DNA from: Bacillus bingmayongensis | GTDB lineage: Bacteria; Bacillota; Bacilli; Bacillales; Bacillaceae_G | Assembly: GCF_000299035.1 (NCBI RefSeq) | Contig: NZ_AKCS01000013.1 | Coordinates: forward strand, 62,001-126,000 | DNA: 64,000 nt | Direction: 5' to 3' | Shown here: one piece after another, positions 10,048 through 18,579 of the stretch | Numbering within the stretch: the stretch's first letter is position 1 | How the letters are laid out: every line of letters begins with the position of its first letter | The notes under the pieces: model-generated | What the model saw: the letters and a program-made list of their open reading frames with translations, nothing else | What the model was told of the DNA's origin: nothing | Database searches by the model: none | Position numbers and translations under genes: made by a program

Positions 10048-10350
10048 ATGGATCATTGCTCAAATCAAGAAAAAATGGTTCCGCGAACGGATGAAGAAAT
10101 TGAGAAAGTTGTAAAACGTTTGAAAAGAATCGAAGGACAGGTCCGTGGTATACAAAAGATGATTGAAGAGAATCGCTATTGTGTTGATGTGCTTATTCAA
10201 ATTTCTGCGGTGCAAGCAGCATTAAATAAAGTTGGTTTTTCATTGTTGGAGCGTCATACAAATCATTGTGTAGCGAAAGCGATTCAAGAAGGGAATGGAG
10301 ATGCATCTATTCAAGAATTGATGCAAGTCATCAAGCAGTTCTCAAAATAG
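10048..10350 (+). CDS. csoR: CsoR copper-sensing repressor
   Basis: This 100-aa all-helical DUF156 repressor keeps the Cu(I) triad at C45, H70 and C74, at the same positions as in B. subtilis CsoR. The DNA-binding basic helix [17 protein letters not shown] is intact. Cu(I) binding releases it from the operator just upstream and switches on copA and copZ. The start follows AAGAAGGGGG. The csoR-copA gap is 16 nt. Confidence 0.95.
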   Translation: MDHCSNQEKMVPRTDEEIEKVVKRLKRIEGQVRGIQKMIEENRYCVDVLIQISAVQAALNKVGFSLLERHTNHCVAKAIQEGNGDASIQELMQVIKQFSK

Positions 10351-10366
10351 AAGGGAGATGAACTGT

Positions 10367-12757
10367 ATGAGTAAAACAAAACAAATAACAGTTGGTATTG
10401 ATGGAATGACATGTTCAGCTTGTTCTGCGCGGATAGAAAAGGTGTTAAATAAACTAGATGGTGTGGAAGCAAATGTGAATTTAGCGATGGAACAAGCGAC
10501 TGTTCAATATGATGAAGATGAACAAACTATAGAGACGATCACAAATCGTATTGAGAAATTAGGATATGAAGTTCGAACAAAAAAAATAAATTTAGATATT
10601 GAAGGAATGACATGCGCTGCATGTTCAAATCGGATTGAAAAAGTAATAGGTAAAATAGAAGGAATAGAAAGTATTAATGTTAATCTGGCGATGAATACTG
10701 CGACAATCGTATATAAAGATGGGCTTATTACAATAGAAGCCATTTTAGAAAAAATAACGAAATTAGGCTATAAAGGTAAACTGCAAGAAGAATCTGGTCC
10801 TAATAAAAAAGAAGAACAATTAAAAGGAAAACGAAGACAGCTGTTCCTTTCTATGTTGTTATCATTGCCACTTCTTTATACAATGGTAGCGCATATGCCT
10901 TTTGAGACAGGAATACCGATGCCGCACTTTTTAATGAATCCATGGGTACAATTATTATTTGCAACACCGGTGCAATTCTATATAGGTTCTCAGTTTTATG
11001 TTGGGGCATATCGTTCATTACGAAACAAGAGCGCAAATATGGATGTGCTTGTTGTACTTGGTACATCAGCAGCGTATTTTTATAGCTTATATGAAGGTTT
11101 GAAAACACTACAAAATCCATCATATTCACCGCAGCTTTATTTTGAAACGAGTGCAGTGCTCATCACACTAATTCTTGTTGGGAAATATTTTGAAGCGGTT
11201 GCGAAAGGAAGAACAACGGAAGCGATTTCAAAATTACTGAGTCTACAAGCAAAAGAGGCATTAGTCATTCGCGATGGACGTGAAATGTTAATTCCAATCG
11301 AAAGTGTTGCTATTGGTGATACCATTGTTGTAAAACCAGGTGGAAAGATACCTGTAGATGGTATTGTTTTATCGGGTACTTCGTCAGTTGATGAGGCGAT
11401 GATTACAGGTGAATCTATCCCAGTTGAAAAGCAATCTGGAGATGCTTTAATCGGAGCAACGATTAATAAAAATGGTACATTAACAATGCGTGCTGAAAAA
11501 ATTGGAAAAGATACAGCGCTCGCTAGTATTATTAAAATTGTAGAAGAAGCTCAAGGATCAAAAGCGCCAATTCAGCGTATGGCAGATACAATTTCTGGAA
11601 TATTTGTTCCGATTGTTGTAGCAGTTGCTGCAATCGCGTTTTTCGTTTGGTATTTTGCAATTACTCCGCAAAATTTACCGCAATCTCTTGAAGTTGCTAT
11701 AGCGGTATTAGTAATCGCTTGTCCTTGTGCACTTGGTCTTGCAACGCCAACTTCTATTATGGTTGGAACTGGAAAAGGGGCAGAGAAAGGAATTCTTTTT
11801 AAAGGCGGAGAGTATTTAGAAGCAACGCATAAAATTAACGCTGTTTTATTAGATAAAACAGGCACTGTTACAAAAGGAAAACCAGAAGTGACAGATGTAA
11901 TGAACTTGCAAGATGATATGTTAACACTTGCTGCTTCTGCAGAAAATGTTTCGGAACACCCATTAGCATCCGCTATTGTAGAATATGGAAAACAAAAAGA
12001 AATTACATTATTACCTGTAGAAGACTTTCGTGCAGTACCTGGACATGGGATTGAGGCCATGATAGAAGGTAAGTCAGTTATTATTGGAACACGAAAATTA
12101 ATGAGTGAACATGGTGTTAATATAGCTGAGTATGAAGAAGTGATGACTAAGCAAGAAGCTGATGGAAAGACTGTTATGCTGGTAGCAATTTCAAATCAAT
12201 TTGCAGGAATGATTTCTGTTGCAGATACGATAAAAGAAAGTTCAAAAGAAGCCATCCATACGATGCAATCTGCTGGAATTGATGTTTATATGGTAACAGG
12301 AGACAATAAACGAACTGCTGAAGCAATTGCAAAACAGGTTGGCATCAGCCGTGTATATGCAGAAGTATTGCCGGAGAAAAAAGCAAATATTGTAGAACAA
12401 TTAAAGCAAAAAGGGAAGCGAGTAGCAATGGTTGGTGATGGTATTAATGATGCTCCAGCATTAGCGAAAGCGGATATAGGGATGGCGATTGGAACAGGTG
12501 CAGATGTAGCAATTGAAGCAGCAGATGTTACCCTAGTTGGTGGGGATTTAGGTCATATTCCACAAGCAATTGATTTAAGTCAAAAAACAATGAAAAACAT
12601 TCGTCAAAATTTATTTTGGGCATTATTCTATAATGCGATTGGTATACCGATCGCAGCAATTGGTTTATTAGAGCCGTGGGTCGCTGGAGCAGCGATGGCA
12701 TTTAGTTCTGTGTCTGTTGTAACAAATGCTCTTCGTTTGAAGCGTGTTAAAATATAA
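10367..12757 (+). CDS. copA: CopA, Cu(I)-exporting P1B-1 ATPase
   Basis: The protein has 796 residues. The ATG at 10367 is chosen because AAGGGAG (10351-10357) abuts the upstream ATG at 10358 and gives proper spacing only to the second. It has two HMA domains with MTCSAC (C16/C19) and MTCAAC (C83/C86). The transmembrane CPC is C452-P-C454 in [11 protein letters not shown], the copper-type context. The phosphorylation site DKTGT is at D496, and GDGINDAP follows. It expels Cu(I) delivered by CopZ and is in one operon with csoR and copZ. Confidence 0.95.
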   Translation: MSKTKQITVGIDGMTCSACSARIEKVLNKLDGVEANVNLAMEQATVQYDEDEQTIETITNRIEKLGYEVRTKKINLDIEGMTCAACSNRIEKVIGKIEGIESINVNLAMNTATIVYKDGLITIEAILEKITKLGYKGKLQEESGPNKKEEQLKGKRRQLFLSMLLSLPLLYTMVAHMPFETGIPMPHFLMNPWVQLLFATPVQFYIGSQFYVGAYRSLRNKSANMDVLVVLGTSAAYFYSLYEGLKTLQNPSYSPQLYFETSAVLITLILVGKYFEAVAKGRTTEAISKLLSLQAKEALVIRDGREMLIPIESVAIGDTIVVKPGGKIPVDGIVLSGTSSVDEAMITGESIPVEKQSGDALIGATINKNGTLTMRAEKIGKDTALASIIKIVEEAQGSKAPIQRMADTISGIFVPIVVAVAAIAFFVWYFAITPQNLPQSLEVAIAVLVIACPCALGLATPTSIMVGTGKGAEKGILFKGGEYLEATHKINAVLLDKTGTVTKGKPEVTDVMNLQDDMLTLAASAENVSEHPLASAIVEYGKQKEITLLPVEDFRAVPGHGIEAMIEGKSVIIGTRKLMSEHGVNIAEYEEVMTKQEADGKTVMLVAISNQFAGMISVADTIKESSKEAIHTMQSAGIDVYMVTGDNKRTAEAIAKQVGISRVYAEVLPEKKANIVEQLKQKGKRVAMVGDGINDAPALAKADIGMAIGTGADVAIEAADVTLVGGDLGHIPQAIDLSQKTMKNIRQNLFWALFYNAIGIPIAAIGLLEPWVAGAAMAFSSVSVVTNALRLKRVKI

Positions 12758-12778
12758 GTTGAGGATAGGTTTTTATGA

Positions 12779-12807
12779 GGGGTACAGCTTATGATAAGTT
12801 GTACTCC
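12779..12807 (+). other. Intercistronic hairpin between copA and copZ
   Basis: GGGGTACAGCTTA (12779-12791) pairs with 12795-12807 around a TGA loop, giving 13 bp with two G-U pairs. No T-run follows, so it is not a standard terminator. It sits 33 bases before copZ and could be an RNA processing or stability element that lets copZ mRNA accumulate above copA. Confidence 0.5.
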
Positions 12808-12840
12808 CGTCAAATAATTATAATTTGGGAGGAATTAGAA

Positions 12841-13044
12841 ATGACTGTAACATTAAATGTACAAGGAATGACTTGTAATCATTGTAAAATGGCGGTGACA
12901 AATGCACTACAAGAATTAGCGGGTGTAAAGAATGTAGAGGTTGAATTACAAGCGGGTACAGTAGCAGTTGAATATGATGAAGCGAAAGTAAATGTAGAAC
13001 AATTAAAAGATGTCATTGAGGAGCAAGGTTACGATATTGTATAG
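12841..13044 (+). CDS. copZ: CopZ copper chaperone
   Basis: This 67-aa single HMA domain protein begins MTVTLNVQGMTCNHC. The ATG at 12841 is chosen for its GGGAGGA site; the longer frame from 12775 lies across the hairpin and has no ribosome binding site. C12 and C15 of the MTCNHC motif bind Cu(I), which it passes to CopA. It is the last gene of the operon and is followed by a terminator. Confidence 0.95.
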   Translation: MTVTLNVQGMTCNHCKMAVTNALQELAGVKNVEVELQAGTVAVEYDEAKVNVEQLKDVIEEQGYDIV

Positions 13045-13095
13045 GATATAACTTTCAGTCGTAAGGATTTACGGCTTCTATACTAAAGAAATAAG

Positions 13096-13133
13096 AAAAA
13101 GCGTGTAGAATTTTAGTATTCTACACGCTTTTT
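13096..13133 (+). terminator. Terminator of the csoR-copA-copZ operon
   Basis: A 16-bp perfect stem (13096-13111 with 13118-13133, core GCGTGTAGAAT) closes a 6-nt loop and ends in a T-run. Confidence 0.93.
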
Positions 13134-13191
13134 TCTATCCAAAATTGACTTTTAATGAAGTTCCGATAATAATCATGAAAGAGGTGATATG

Positions 13192-13710
13192 ATGAAACAA
13201 TTAAGTAGTATTTTCCTTAGCATGTTACTTGCAATGGTTCTAATTTTAAGTGGATGTGCAGGAAAAGAACAGAAAAAAGCGGATCCGAAAGAGAATAATT
13301 CAGCATCAATAGAGAAAATTAATGATAATATTTTAGATGAAATGGAAGGACCACCGAAAAATGGTCATACGATAGAACGTCATGTCGGGAAGACAGAAGA
13401 TCAGCTAAAGAAACGATTACGTACAGATAAAGTATCGGCTGCAAGTACATACTACGATAAAGAAACAGCAACAAAAGCTGTTAAAGATAGTTTAAAGCAA
13501 CATGAGCAGGAAATTGAGAAGTGGTTAAAGAATTCCAAAGAAAATCGTCTCGTGTTAAATACGAAGCATTCATTTCCTGTTGGGAAAACAGTATTAAAGA
13601 AAGATATGAGTGTAAAAGATAAGCTGATGAATACAGTTACAGTTTTAGCGAGAGATAAATCAGGATCATTAGGATTTAAGATTATTACTTCTTATCCATC
13701 AGATAAGTGA
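13192..13710 (+). CDS. Lipoprotein with a CdiA-CT/RNase A-like toxin domain
   Basis: The 172-aa protein has a lipoprotein signal (lipobox LSGC, C22), a charged linker to about residue 52, and then a domain that reads throughout like the bacterial RNase A-like toxin family (CdiA-CT of Yersinia kristensenii type). It shows GHTIERHVGK, the block KAVKDSLKQHEQEIEKWL, PVGKTV and the C-terminal ITSYP. H64, R75 (+11), T166 and Y168 match the His/Arg/Thr-x-Tyr active-site pattern of that family as I know it. A second ATG at 13189 is closer to GAGGTG. The stop codon lies inside an intergenic-repeat remnant. The likely role is an RNase toxin anchored outside the membrane, paired with the next gene. Confidence 0.8.
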   Translation: MKQLSSIFLSMLLAMVLILSGCAGKEQKKADPKENNSASIEKINDNILDEMEGPPKNGHTIERHVGKTEDQLKKRLRTDKVSAASTYYDKETATKAVKDSLKQHEQEIEKWLKNSKENRLVLNTKHSFPVGKTVLKKDMSVKDKLMNTVTVLARDKSGSLGFKIITSYPSDK

Positions 13711-13763
13711 AACTTTAATCAGTAGGGGGATTGTTACCTGCAAATAGCGGGATAAATAGGAAA
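13707..13763 (+). repeat. Internally deleted copy of the 150-bp intergenic repeat
   Basis: AAGTGAAACTTTAATCAGT at the left and GCAAATAGCGGGATAAAT at the right are the two ends of the element seen in full at 57646-57797. The central ~100 bases are missing, with the join at a GGGGG tract that occurs twice in the full copy. It fills the space between the toxin and immunity genes and contributes the toxin TGA. Confidence 0.7.
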
Positions 13764-13776
13764 GGAGAGAAATAGC

Positions 13777-14049
13777 ATGTATCCAACGCTACAATATTTT
13801 CTAAAATCATACTGTACGTTAAGTGTGTATGAAGAAGAAATAGTAGATGTAATGACGGATTTTTTAGAGCAAGAGGAACAGGAAACAATTGAAAAGTTAA
13901 AAAGCGAGTTATTATATATAAAGCAGACAGAAGCATGGGAAGATGGTTGTTTATTAGCAGCCAAACAAGGAAATCGTATATGGTCATTAGAAGAGACGAG
14001 AGAACATATAGAGACATTTGTACATTTATTGCAAAACAAAAAGGCGTGA
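13777..14049 (+). CDS. Probable immunity protein of the RNase A-like toxin
   Basis: This 90-aa acidic, helical cytosolic protein has a strong GGAAAGGAG site. Its start, YPTLQYFLKSYCTLSVYEEE, and helical body resemble the small CdiI-type immunity proteins found next to RNase A-like toxins. No signal peptide is present, as expected for protection of cytosolic RNA. It lies 66 bases downstream of the toxin lipoprotein on the same strand, separated only by the repeat remnant, and ends in a terminator. The toxin-antidote assignment is an inference from context and weak similarity. Confidence 0.65.
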   Translation: MYPTLQYFLKSYCTLSVYEEEIVDVMTDFLEQEEQETIEKLKSELLYIKQTEAWEDGCLLAAKQGNRIWSLEETREHIETFVHLLQNKKA

Positions 14050-14065
14050 AGCATCACGCCTTTTT
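14038..14065. terminator. Bidirectional terminator, immunity gene and vanW-like gene
   Basis: AAAAAGGCGTGA (14038-14049) pairs with 14054-14065 around AGCA. It includes the ends of the two convergent genes. Confidence 0.9.
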
Positions 14066-15307
14066 GTATACACTTTTTGAAATTTGGCCATTTGAGATGA
14101 CCTGACCGTTTTGTGTTACTTTTTTATATGTGACAGCCGTAATTTTATTTCCAGTAGTACTAATTACTTTTGATGAAACTTCTACGTTCTTGCCAGTAGG
14201 TGTACCGAAAATACGTGTAGTTATGCTACTGCCATTAGAAAATGCTTGAATATAAATATGCTTGCCGGTATTATTTTTGAATTTTAAATCTGGTCCATAA
14301 TCTGCTACAGCAGCATCTTGACCAAGTGGTAAGTAGTGAACAGGCATAGAATGGTTACTACGAGCAACAACTCCTAAATCAGCGCGTAATGCTGCCCCAT
14401 ATAGAGTACTACTAACTTGGCAAACGCCACCTCCAGCACTTTGTACAACTTTTCCTTGTAAAAAAACAGCAGCGGATTTATAACCATGGGCTGCATCTGT
14501 AATACCAACACGTCCGTTAAAACTAAATGTTTCGTCAGGCGCTACAATTGCGCCACTTAAAGTATTCGCAGATTTGTTTACATTAAAGGATTGACTGCCG
14601 TTTCGACCAGTCATAGGAGTAGAGTATTCAGCGATAACCTCTGTAATTCCCATGTTTTGAATATCTTCTGTAGAGCGTTCTGGCTTTATGGAGGCAATTG
14701 GGAGCTGAATGTCTTGTGTACCAGTAGTAATTGCTTGTGTTGTTAGTTCTTTTAATTTCTCTTTATCAACTTTTTCGCCATTTTGACTTGAACTAATATT
14801 TACTGTTGTTCCAGTAACACTTAATTCAGCATTTACAGGTTCCTTTAAAGTTTCGTTGTATTTTTCTTTCATAAAAGCTTCATAAGCTGTTGTATTCAGG
14901 TATGGCGTTAATTTATATTCACGTTTAAGCTCGCCGTTTTCAGCTTGTTTGCGTATTTTATAGCGATCCATAATGTTTCCTTTTTGTTCTTTAAAGATTT
15001 TTTCGACAATGTCTTTTTCTTTATATTCAATCCCTAGGTCTTTCCACGTATAAGTTTGTGTATTACCCTGGAATGCATAGTTAAGAGATTTTTTATTGGA
15101 TTCATCAATTTTTTTTTGAATAATTTCTTGGACATCTTTTTTACTTTTACCATCAAGAGAAGTGCCTTCAAATGTAGTATGTGGCAATACATTTGTATCG
15201 AGCTGTTTATTTAATTTAGAAACGTATTGATAACCAACAATCCCACCTGCACATAGTAATATTCCACCAGTGACAGCAGAACTAATAAGTAATTTACGTA
15301 GCTTCAT
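14054..15307 (-). CDS. VanW-family protein with peptidoglycan-binding-like domain
   Basis: This 417-aa protein has one N-terminal membrane anchor (residues 7-29). A PG_binding_4-like region lies at about 60-215, and a VanW domain at about 225-350 carries the hallmark GGGVCQVSSTLY and NHSMPVHYLPLGQDA. A G5-like tail (KVTQNGQVISNGQ) ends it. It is probably displayed on the outer face of the membrane and involved in the cell wall; its reaction is not known. The start has GGGGGAAG. A perfect WalR-type box upstream supports a cell-wall role, and an LCP cell-wall enzyme is next on the same strand. Confidence 0.85.
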   Translation of the reverse strand: MKLRKLLISSAVTGGILLCAGGIVGYQYVSKLNKQLDTNVLPHTTFEGTSLDGKSKKDVQEIIQKKIDESNKKSLNYAFQGNTQTYTWKDLGIEYKEKDIVEKIFKEQKGNIMDRYKIRKQAENGELKREYKLTPYLNTTAYEAFMKEKYNETLKEPVNAELSVTGTTVNISSSQNGEKVDKEKLKELTTQAITTGTQDIQLPIASIKPERSTEDIQNMGITEVIAEYSTPMTGRNGSQSFNVNKSANTLSGAIVAPDETFSFNGRVGITDAAHGYKSAAVFLQGKVVQSAGGGVCQVSSTLYGAALRADLGVVARSNHSMPVHYLPLGQDAAVADYGPDLKFKNNTGKHIYIQAFSNGSSITTRIFGTPTGKNVEVSSKVISTTGNKITAVTYKKVTQNGQVISNGQISKSVYKKA

Positions 15308-15393
15308 TTACTTCCCCCCAAAAAGTTAATATATAAGGTTATATGTATTCGTTTTTTATGTATGAATGATAAAAATAGTATTATGTATGTACT

Positions 15394-15456
15394 AGTATAC
15401 TATTATTTCCCTTACAGGTGTAATATTTTTATAAAAAACGTTACAATCCTGTAACA
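15394..15456 (-). promoter_or_regulatory. WalR-type box and promoter of the vanW-like gene
   Basis: Read on the - strand, TGTTAC-N5-TGTAAC (15456 to 15440) matches the WalR consensus TGTWAH-N5-TGTWAH exactly. TTACAC (15423-15418), an 18-nt spacer and TATACT (15399-15394) follow as a possible promoter. The box lies about 17 bases upstream of the -35, a normal activator position. Confidence 0.55.
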
Positions 15457-15506
15457 TTTGTCTCTTTTTGTCATTATTTGCGTAAGAAAATGGAAGTATT
15501 TTGTTG

Positions 15507-15563
15507 AAAATTATAATAAAAAGGCTGCTGGAAAAGTCCTAGCAGCCTTTTTATTATAATTTT
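15507..15563. terminator. Terminator downstream of the LCP gene
   Basis: A 23-bp perfect stem (15507-15529 with 15541-15563, core AAGGCTGCT) closes an 11-nt loop, with A/T tails on both sides. It serves the - strand LCP gene, whose last codons overlap it. Confidence 0.92.
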
Positions 15564-16567
15564 TTATGTTCAGTTTTATTCGTAACACCGAGATGTTCTT
15601 TTAATGTTTTGGATACGTCCTGTACACTCTTTTCATCAGGAATGTAGTAGTAGATGCCACCGATATATTTGTCGCTACCTTTTACTTGGAGTTTATCCAT
15701 CTTTAAGTCGGATCCCATTGTGTTCTTAGTAATTGTCATCATGTCATCAAATGTTAAGTTTGTTTTTAAATCATGCTCAACAGCATCTAATAAACCACCA
15801 ATTTTATTAATGGAATTTATAGATAGTGCTTTTTGAGCAATTGCTTCTAAAACAAGCTGTTGACGCTGACCGCGCATATAATCGCTATCGATATGACGAG
15901 TCCTTGCTAAAGCAAGTGCTTCTTCACCATTTAGATGCTGACGCCCCTTTTTAAGATGGATTGCGCCTGCTTCATCTTTACTATTTTGCTCTGTAAATTC
16001 AACAGGAACGTCTACAGTAATGCCACCAAGAGAATCGACAATTTTTATAAAGGATTTAAAGTTAAATTTCACATAGTAGTCAACAGGAACATTTAAAAAG
16101 TTCTCAACTGTATCAATTGTACTATCTACGCCTCCAAATACGTGAGCGTGCGTGATTTTATCTTGTTTATCGCGTGATTTAATATACACACGTGAGTCAC
16201 GTGGTATGCTAACAAGCTTTACTGATTTATCATTTTTATTGATTGTAGCAAGCAACAATGCATCTGTACGCGTTGCTTTACCATAAGATTTTTCGCGAAG
16301 ATCACTTTCATCAACCCCCATAATAAGGACAGAAACATTATCGGTCATTGGCTTAACGGCTTTTTCTCGTTTATCAGATTTATCGCCTCTATCTAGTTTA
16401 GAATAGGCATTATTTATAATTGATTTTGCTTTACTGTATATGTGGAAAGAATAGCTTCCACCACCAATCGTTACAATGAGTAGCGGAATGAGAACAAACC
16501 ATAGTAGGCGTCTTTTCTTAAATCGCCTCTTGGAGGTTCTATCAGTGTTTTCTAAATCTGAGTTCAT
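15554..16567 (-). CDS. LytR-CpsA-Psr (LCP) family cell-wall glycopolymer ligase
   Basis: The 337-aa protein has a basic cytosolic N-terminus (SKRRFKKRRL), one transmembrane anchor at about residues 24-46, and an extracellular LCP domain at about 75-245. Typical LCP signatures are visible: LVSIPRDSRV, DSLGGITVDVP and the arginine-rich EALALARTRHIDSDYMRG. Enzymes of this family transfer wall teichoic acid or other glycopolymers from a lipid carrier to peptidoglycan. It is monocistronic, between terminators. Which polymer it ligates is not visible. Confidence 0.92.
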   Translation of the reverse strand: MNSDLENTDRTSKRRFKKRRLLWFVLIPLLIVTIGGGSYSFHIYSKAKSIINNAYSKLDRGDKSDKREKAVKPMTDNVSVLIMGVDESDLREKSYGKATRTDALLLATINKNDKSVKLVSIPRDSRVYIKSRDKQDKITHAHVFGGVDSTIDTVENFLNVPVDYYVKFNFKSFIKIVDSLGGITVDVPVEFTEQNSKDEAGAIHLKKGRQHLNGEEALALARTRHIDSDYMRGQRQQLVLEAIAQKALSINSINKIGGLLDAVEHDLKTNLTFDDMMTITKNTMGSDLKMDKLQVKGSDKYIGGIYYYIPDEKSVQDVSKTLKEHLGVTNKTEHKKL

Positions 16568-16676
16568 TATTTAGTTCTCCTTTAGATCATTCAATTTGTA
16601 TATTCTTTTATAATGTGTAAATGAGACACATAAAAGATATTGTACGCTAAATAGATATTGTTGTACATGTATAAAA

Positions 16677-16710
16677 AATAGATGTCTCGATTATTTATGA
16701 GACATCTATT
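16677..16710 (-). terminator. Terminator of the nucleoside transporter gene
   Basis: AATAGATGTCTC (16677-16688) pairs with GAGACATCTATT (16699-16710). On the - strand it is followed by an A/T-rich run. It lies about 50 bases past the nupC-like stop codon. Confidence 0.8.
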
Positions 16711-16760
16711 CGTATTGTATACAAAAAGATTGAATAAGAAAAGGATTAAATTTTACCTCT

Positions 16761-17939
16761 TTATAGCATAATGCTTACAATAATTGCAGATAAAATGCTG
16801 ACGAGTGTTGCACCGTATAACAGTTTTAAACCGAAGCGAGCAACGACATTACCTTGTTCTTCATTTAACCCTTTAACGGCACCGGAAATAATTCCGATAG
16901 AAGAGAAGTTAGCAAAGGATACAAGAAAAACGGAAATAATGCCCACTGTACGAGGAGAGAGGGTATTTGCAAGTTTGCTGAGATCCATCATGGCAACGAA
17001 TTCATTCGTTACAAGCTTTGTAGCCATAATGCTTCCTGCTGTGACAATTTCTTTACTTGGCACACCGATAAGGAAAGCGATAGGAGAGAAAACATAACCA
17101 AGTAACTGTTGAAATGTAATTCCAAAAATAAGATGGAATAAATCATTAATACAGCTAATTAAGGCAACAAATCCAATTAACATGGCACCGACCACAATAG
17201 CAACGCGAAATCCATCTAGAATGTATTCTCCAAGCATCTCAAAAAAGGTCTGTTTTTCGCCTTTAATTTCTAAAATGTCTTCTTCTTCTTTCACTTCATA
17301 TGGATTAATAATAAGTACAATAATAAAACCACTGAATAAATTTAAGACAAGAGCGGTTACTACATATTTTGGCTCAATCATTGTCATATAAGCACCGACG
17401 ATTGACATCGATACGGTCGACATGGCGGAGGCGCATAGTGTATAGAGACGATGTTTTGGAATTTGCGCAAGCTGTTTTTTTACGGTAATGAATACTTCTG
17501 ATTGGCCTACAATGGCAGAAGCAACAGCATTATAAGATTCCAGTTTTCCAAGTCCATTGATTTTACTGAGGAAAAACCCAATCCAACGAATACAAAATGG
17601 TAATATCTTGAAATGTTGTAAAATACCAATTAAGACAGAAATGAAGACAATTGGCAAGAGTACATTTAAGAAGAATGGCATTTCCCCTTTATTGGCAATA
17701 CCACCAAATACGAAATTTACCCCAGACGCAGCATAATCCAATAATTTTGTAAATAAATTTGAAATCATAGTTACAAGCACAAGACCAATTGCGGTATTTA
17801 ATAGTAAATAGGTTAAAATTATCTGTATAATAAGCATGATGAGAATGGGTTTGAATTTAATATGCTTTTTATTATTACTTGCAATGTAGGCAAGAAAGAA
17901 AACAAAAACAAGACCGAGAAAAAAAGTAACAAATCGCAT
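16761..17939 (-). CDS. nupC: Concentrative nucleoside transporter (NupC/CNT family)
   Basis: This 392-aa protein has about ten membrane segments and the full CNT layout: an N-terminal helical pair, gate region and C-terminal core. Conserved motifs are [48 protein letters not shown] and the NFSSIGII helix tip. It imports nucleosides by proton or sodium symport. The start has TAGGGGGC. It is a single-gene unit. Specificity (pyrimidine or purine) cannot be told. Confidence 0.93.
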   Translation of the reverse strand: MRFVTFFLGLVFVFFLAYIASNNKKHIKFKPILIMLIIQIILTYLLLNTAIGLVLVTMISNLFTKLLDYAASGVNFVFGGIANKGEMPFFLNVLLPIVFISVLIGILQHFKILPFCIRWIGFFLSKINGLGKLESYNAVASAIVGQSEVFITVKKQLAQIPKHRLYTLCASAMSTVSMSIVGAYMTMIEPKYVVTALVLNLFSGFIIVLIINPYEVKEEEDILEIKGEKQTFFEMLGEYILDGFRVAIVVGAMLIGFVALISCINDLFHLIFGITFQQLLGYVFSPIAFLIGVPSKEIVTAGSIMATKLVTNEFVAMMDLSKLANTLSPRTVGIISVFLVSFANFSSIGIISGAVKGLNEEQGNVVARFGLKLLYGATLVSILSAIIVSIML

Positions 17940-18031
17940 AATTAGCCCCCTAAAAGAGATATTCTATTACATAGGTTTTTCATTTCAAAGAAGAATATGC
18001 ACGTTTAGTAAAGAGAGGAATGAAGTAGGGA

Positions 18032-18418
18032 ATGTATATATTTAGAATTCATCATATTGCAATTATTTGTTCTGATTATAAAATATCCAGAGATTTTTAT
18101 ACAAGAATTTTAGGTTTTAAAGTATTAAATGAAGTGTACAGAGAAGAGAGGGATTCCTATAAATTAGATTTATGTGTAGGAGGACAGTATCAAATTGAGT
18201 TATTTTCGTTTCCAAATCCTCCAGATCGGCCAAGTTTCCCTGAAGCAGCTGGCCTTAGACATTTAGCATTTGCAGTTACAGATATACAGGAGGCAGTTAG
18301 GCATCTAAATCAATGCGGAGTAGAGACAGAATCAATACGTGTTGATGAAATAACGGGAAAACAGTTTGTATTTTTCCAAGATCCCGATTGTTTACCGTTA
18401 GAGTTATATGAAGGTTAA
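18032..18418 (+). CDS. VOC (glyoxalase I-like) metalloprotein, YaeR type
   Basis: This 128-aa single-chain vicinal-oxygen-chelate protein has two beta-alpha-beta-beta-beta modules. Candidate metal ligands are His in RIHHIAI, Glu in QIELFSF, His in GLRHLAF and Glu in PLELYEG, the standard H/E/H/E pattern. It is close in length and pattern to the YaeR subfamily (SMU1112c-like). The substrate is unknown. The ribosome binding site is only moderate (AGAGAGG). It stands alone with no obvious terminator. Confidence 0.85.
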   Translation: MYIFRIHHIAIICSDYKISRDFYTRILGFKVLNEVYREERDSYKLDLCVGGQYQIELFSFPNPPDRPSFPEAAGLRHLAFAVTDIQEAVRHLNQCGVETESIRVDEITGKQFVFFQDPDCLPLELYEG

Positions 18419-18550
18419 AAATTGGGGAATTTTATATAGGTTTGCTTTTTGACAAATGAAGAGAATAAGAACAAAGTGAAACTTCCATTAGTCTTTTTCT
18501 AAATCAGTTTTTGTATTTTGGAAAAAACTTCTTTTGAAAAGGAGGTGTAA

Positions 18551-18572
18551 CTTTAGCTAAGAAAAGCTAAAG
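18551..18572 (+). other. Hairpin in the CNNM leader next to a TTG start
   Basis: CTTTAGCT (18551-18558) pairs with AGCTAAAG (18565-18572). The stem takes in the start of the AAAGGTG Shine-Dalgarno. A second, better site, GGAGGTG at 18541-18547, has no start codon at proper distance unless the hairpin folds and brings it closer to the TTG. Confidence 0.4.
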
Positions 18573-18579
18573 GTGTTCT

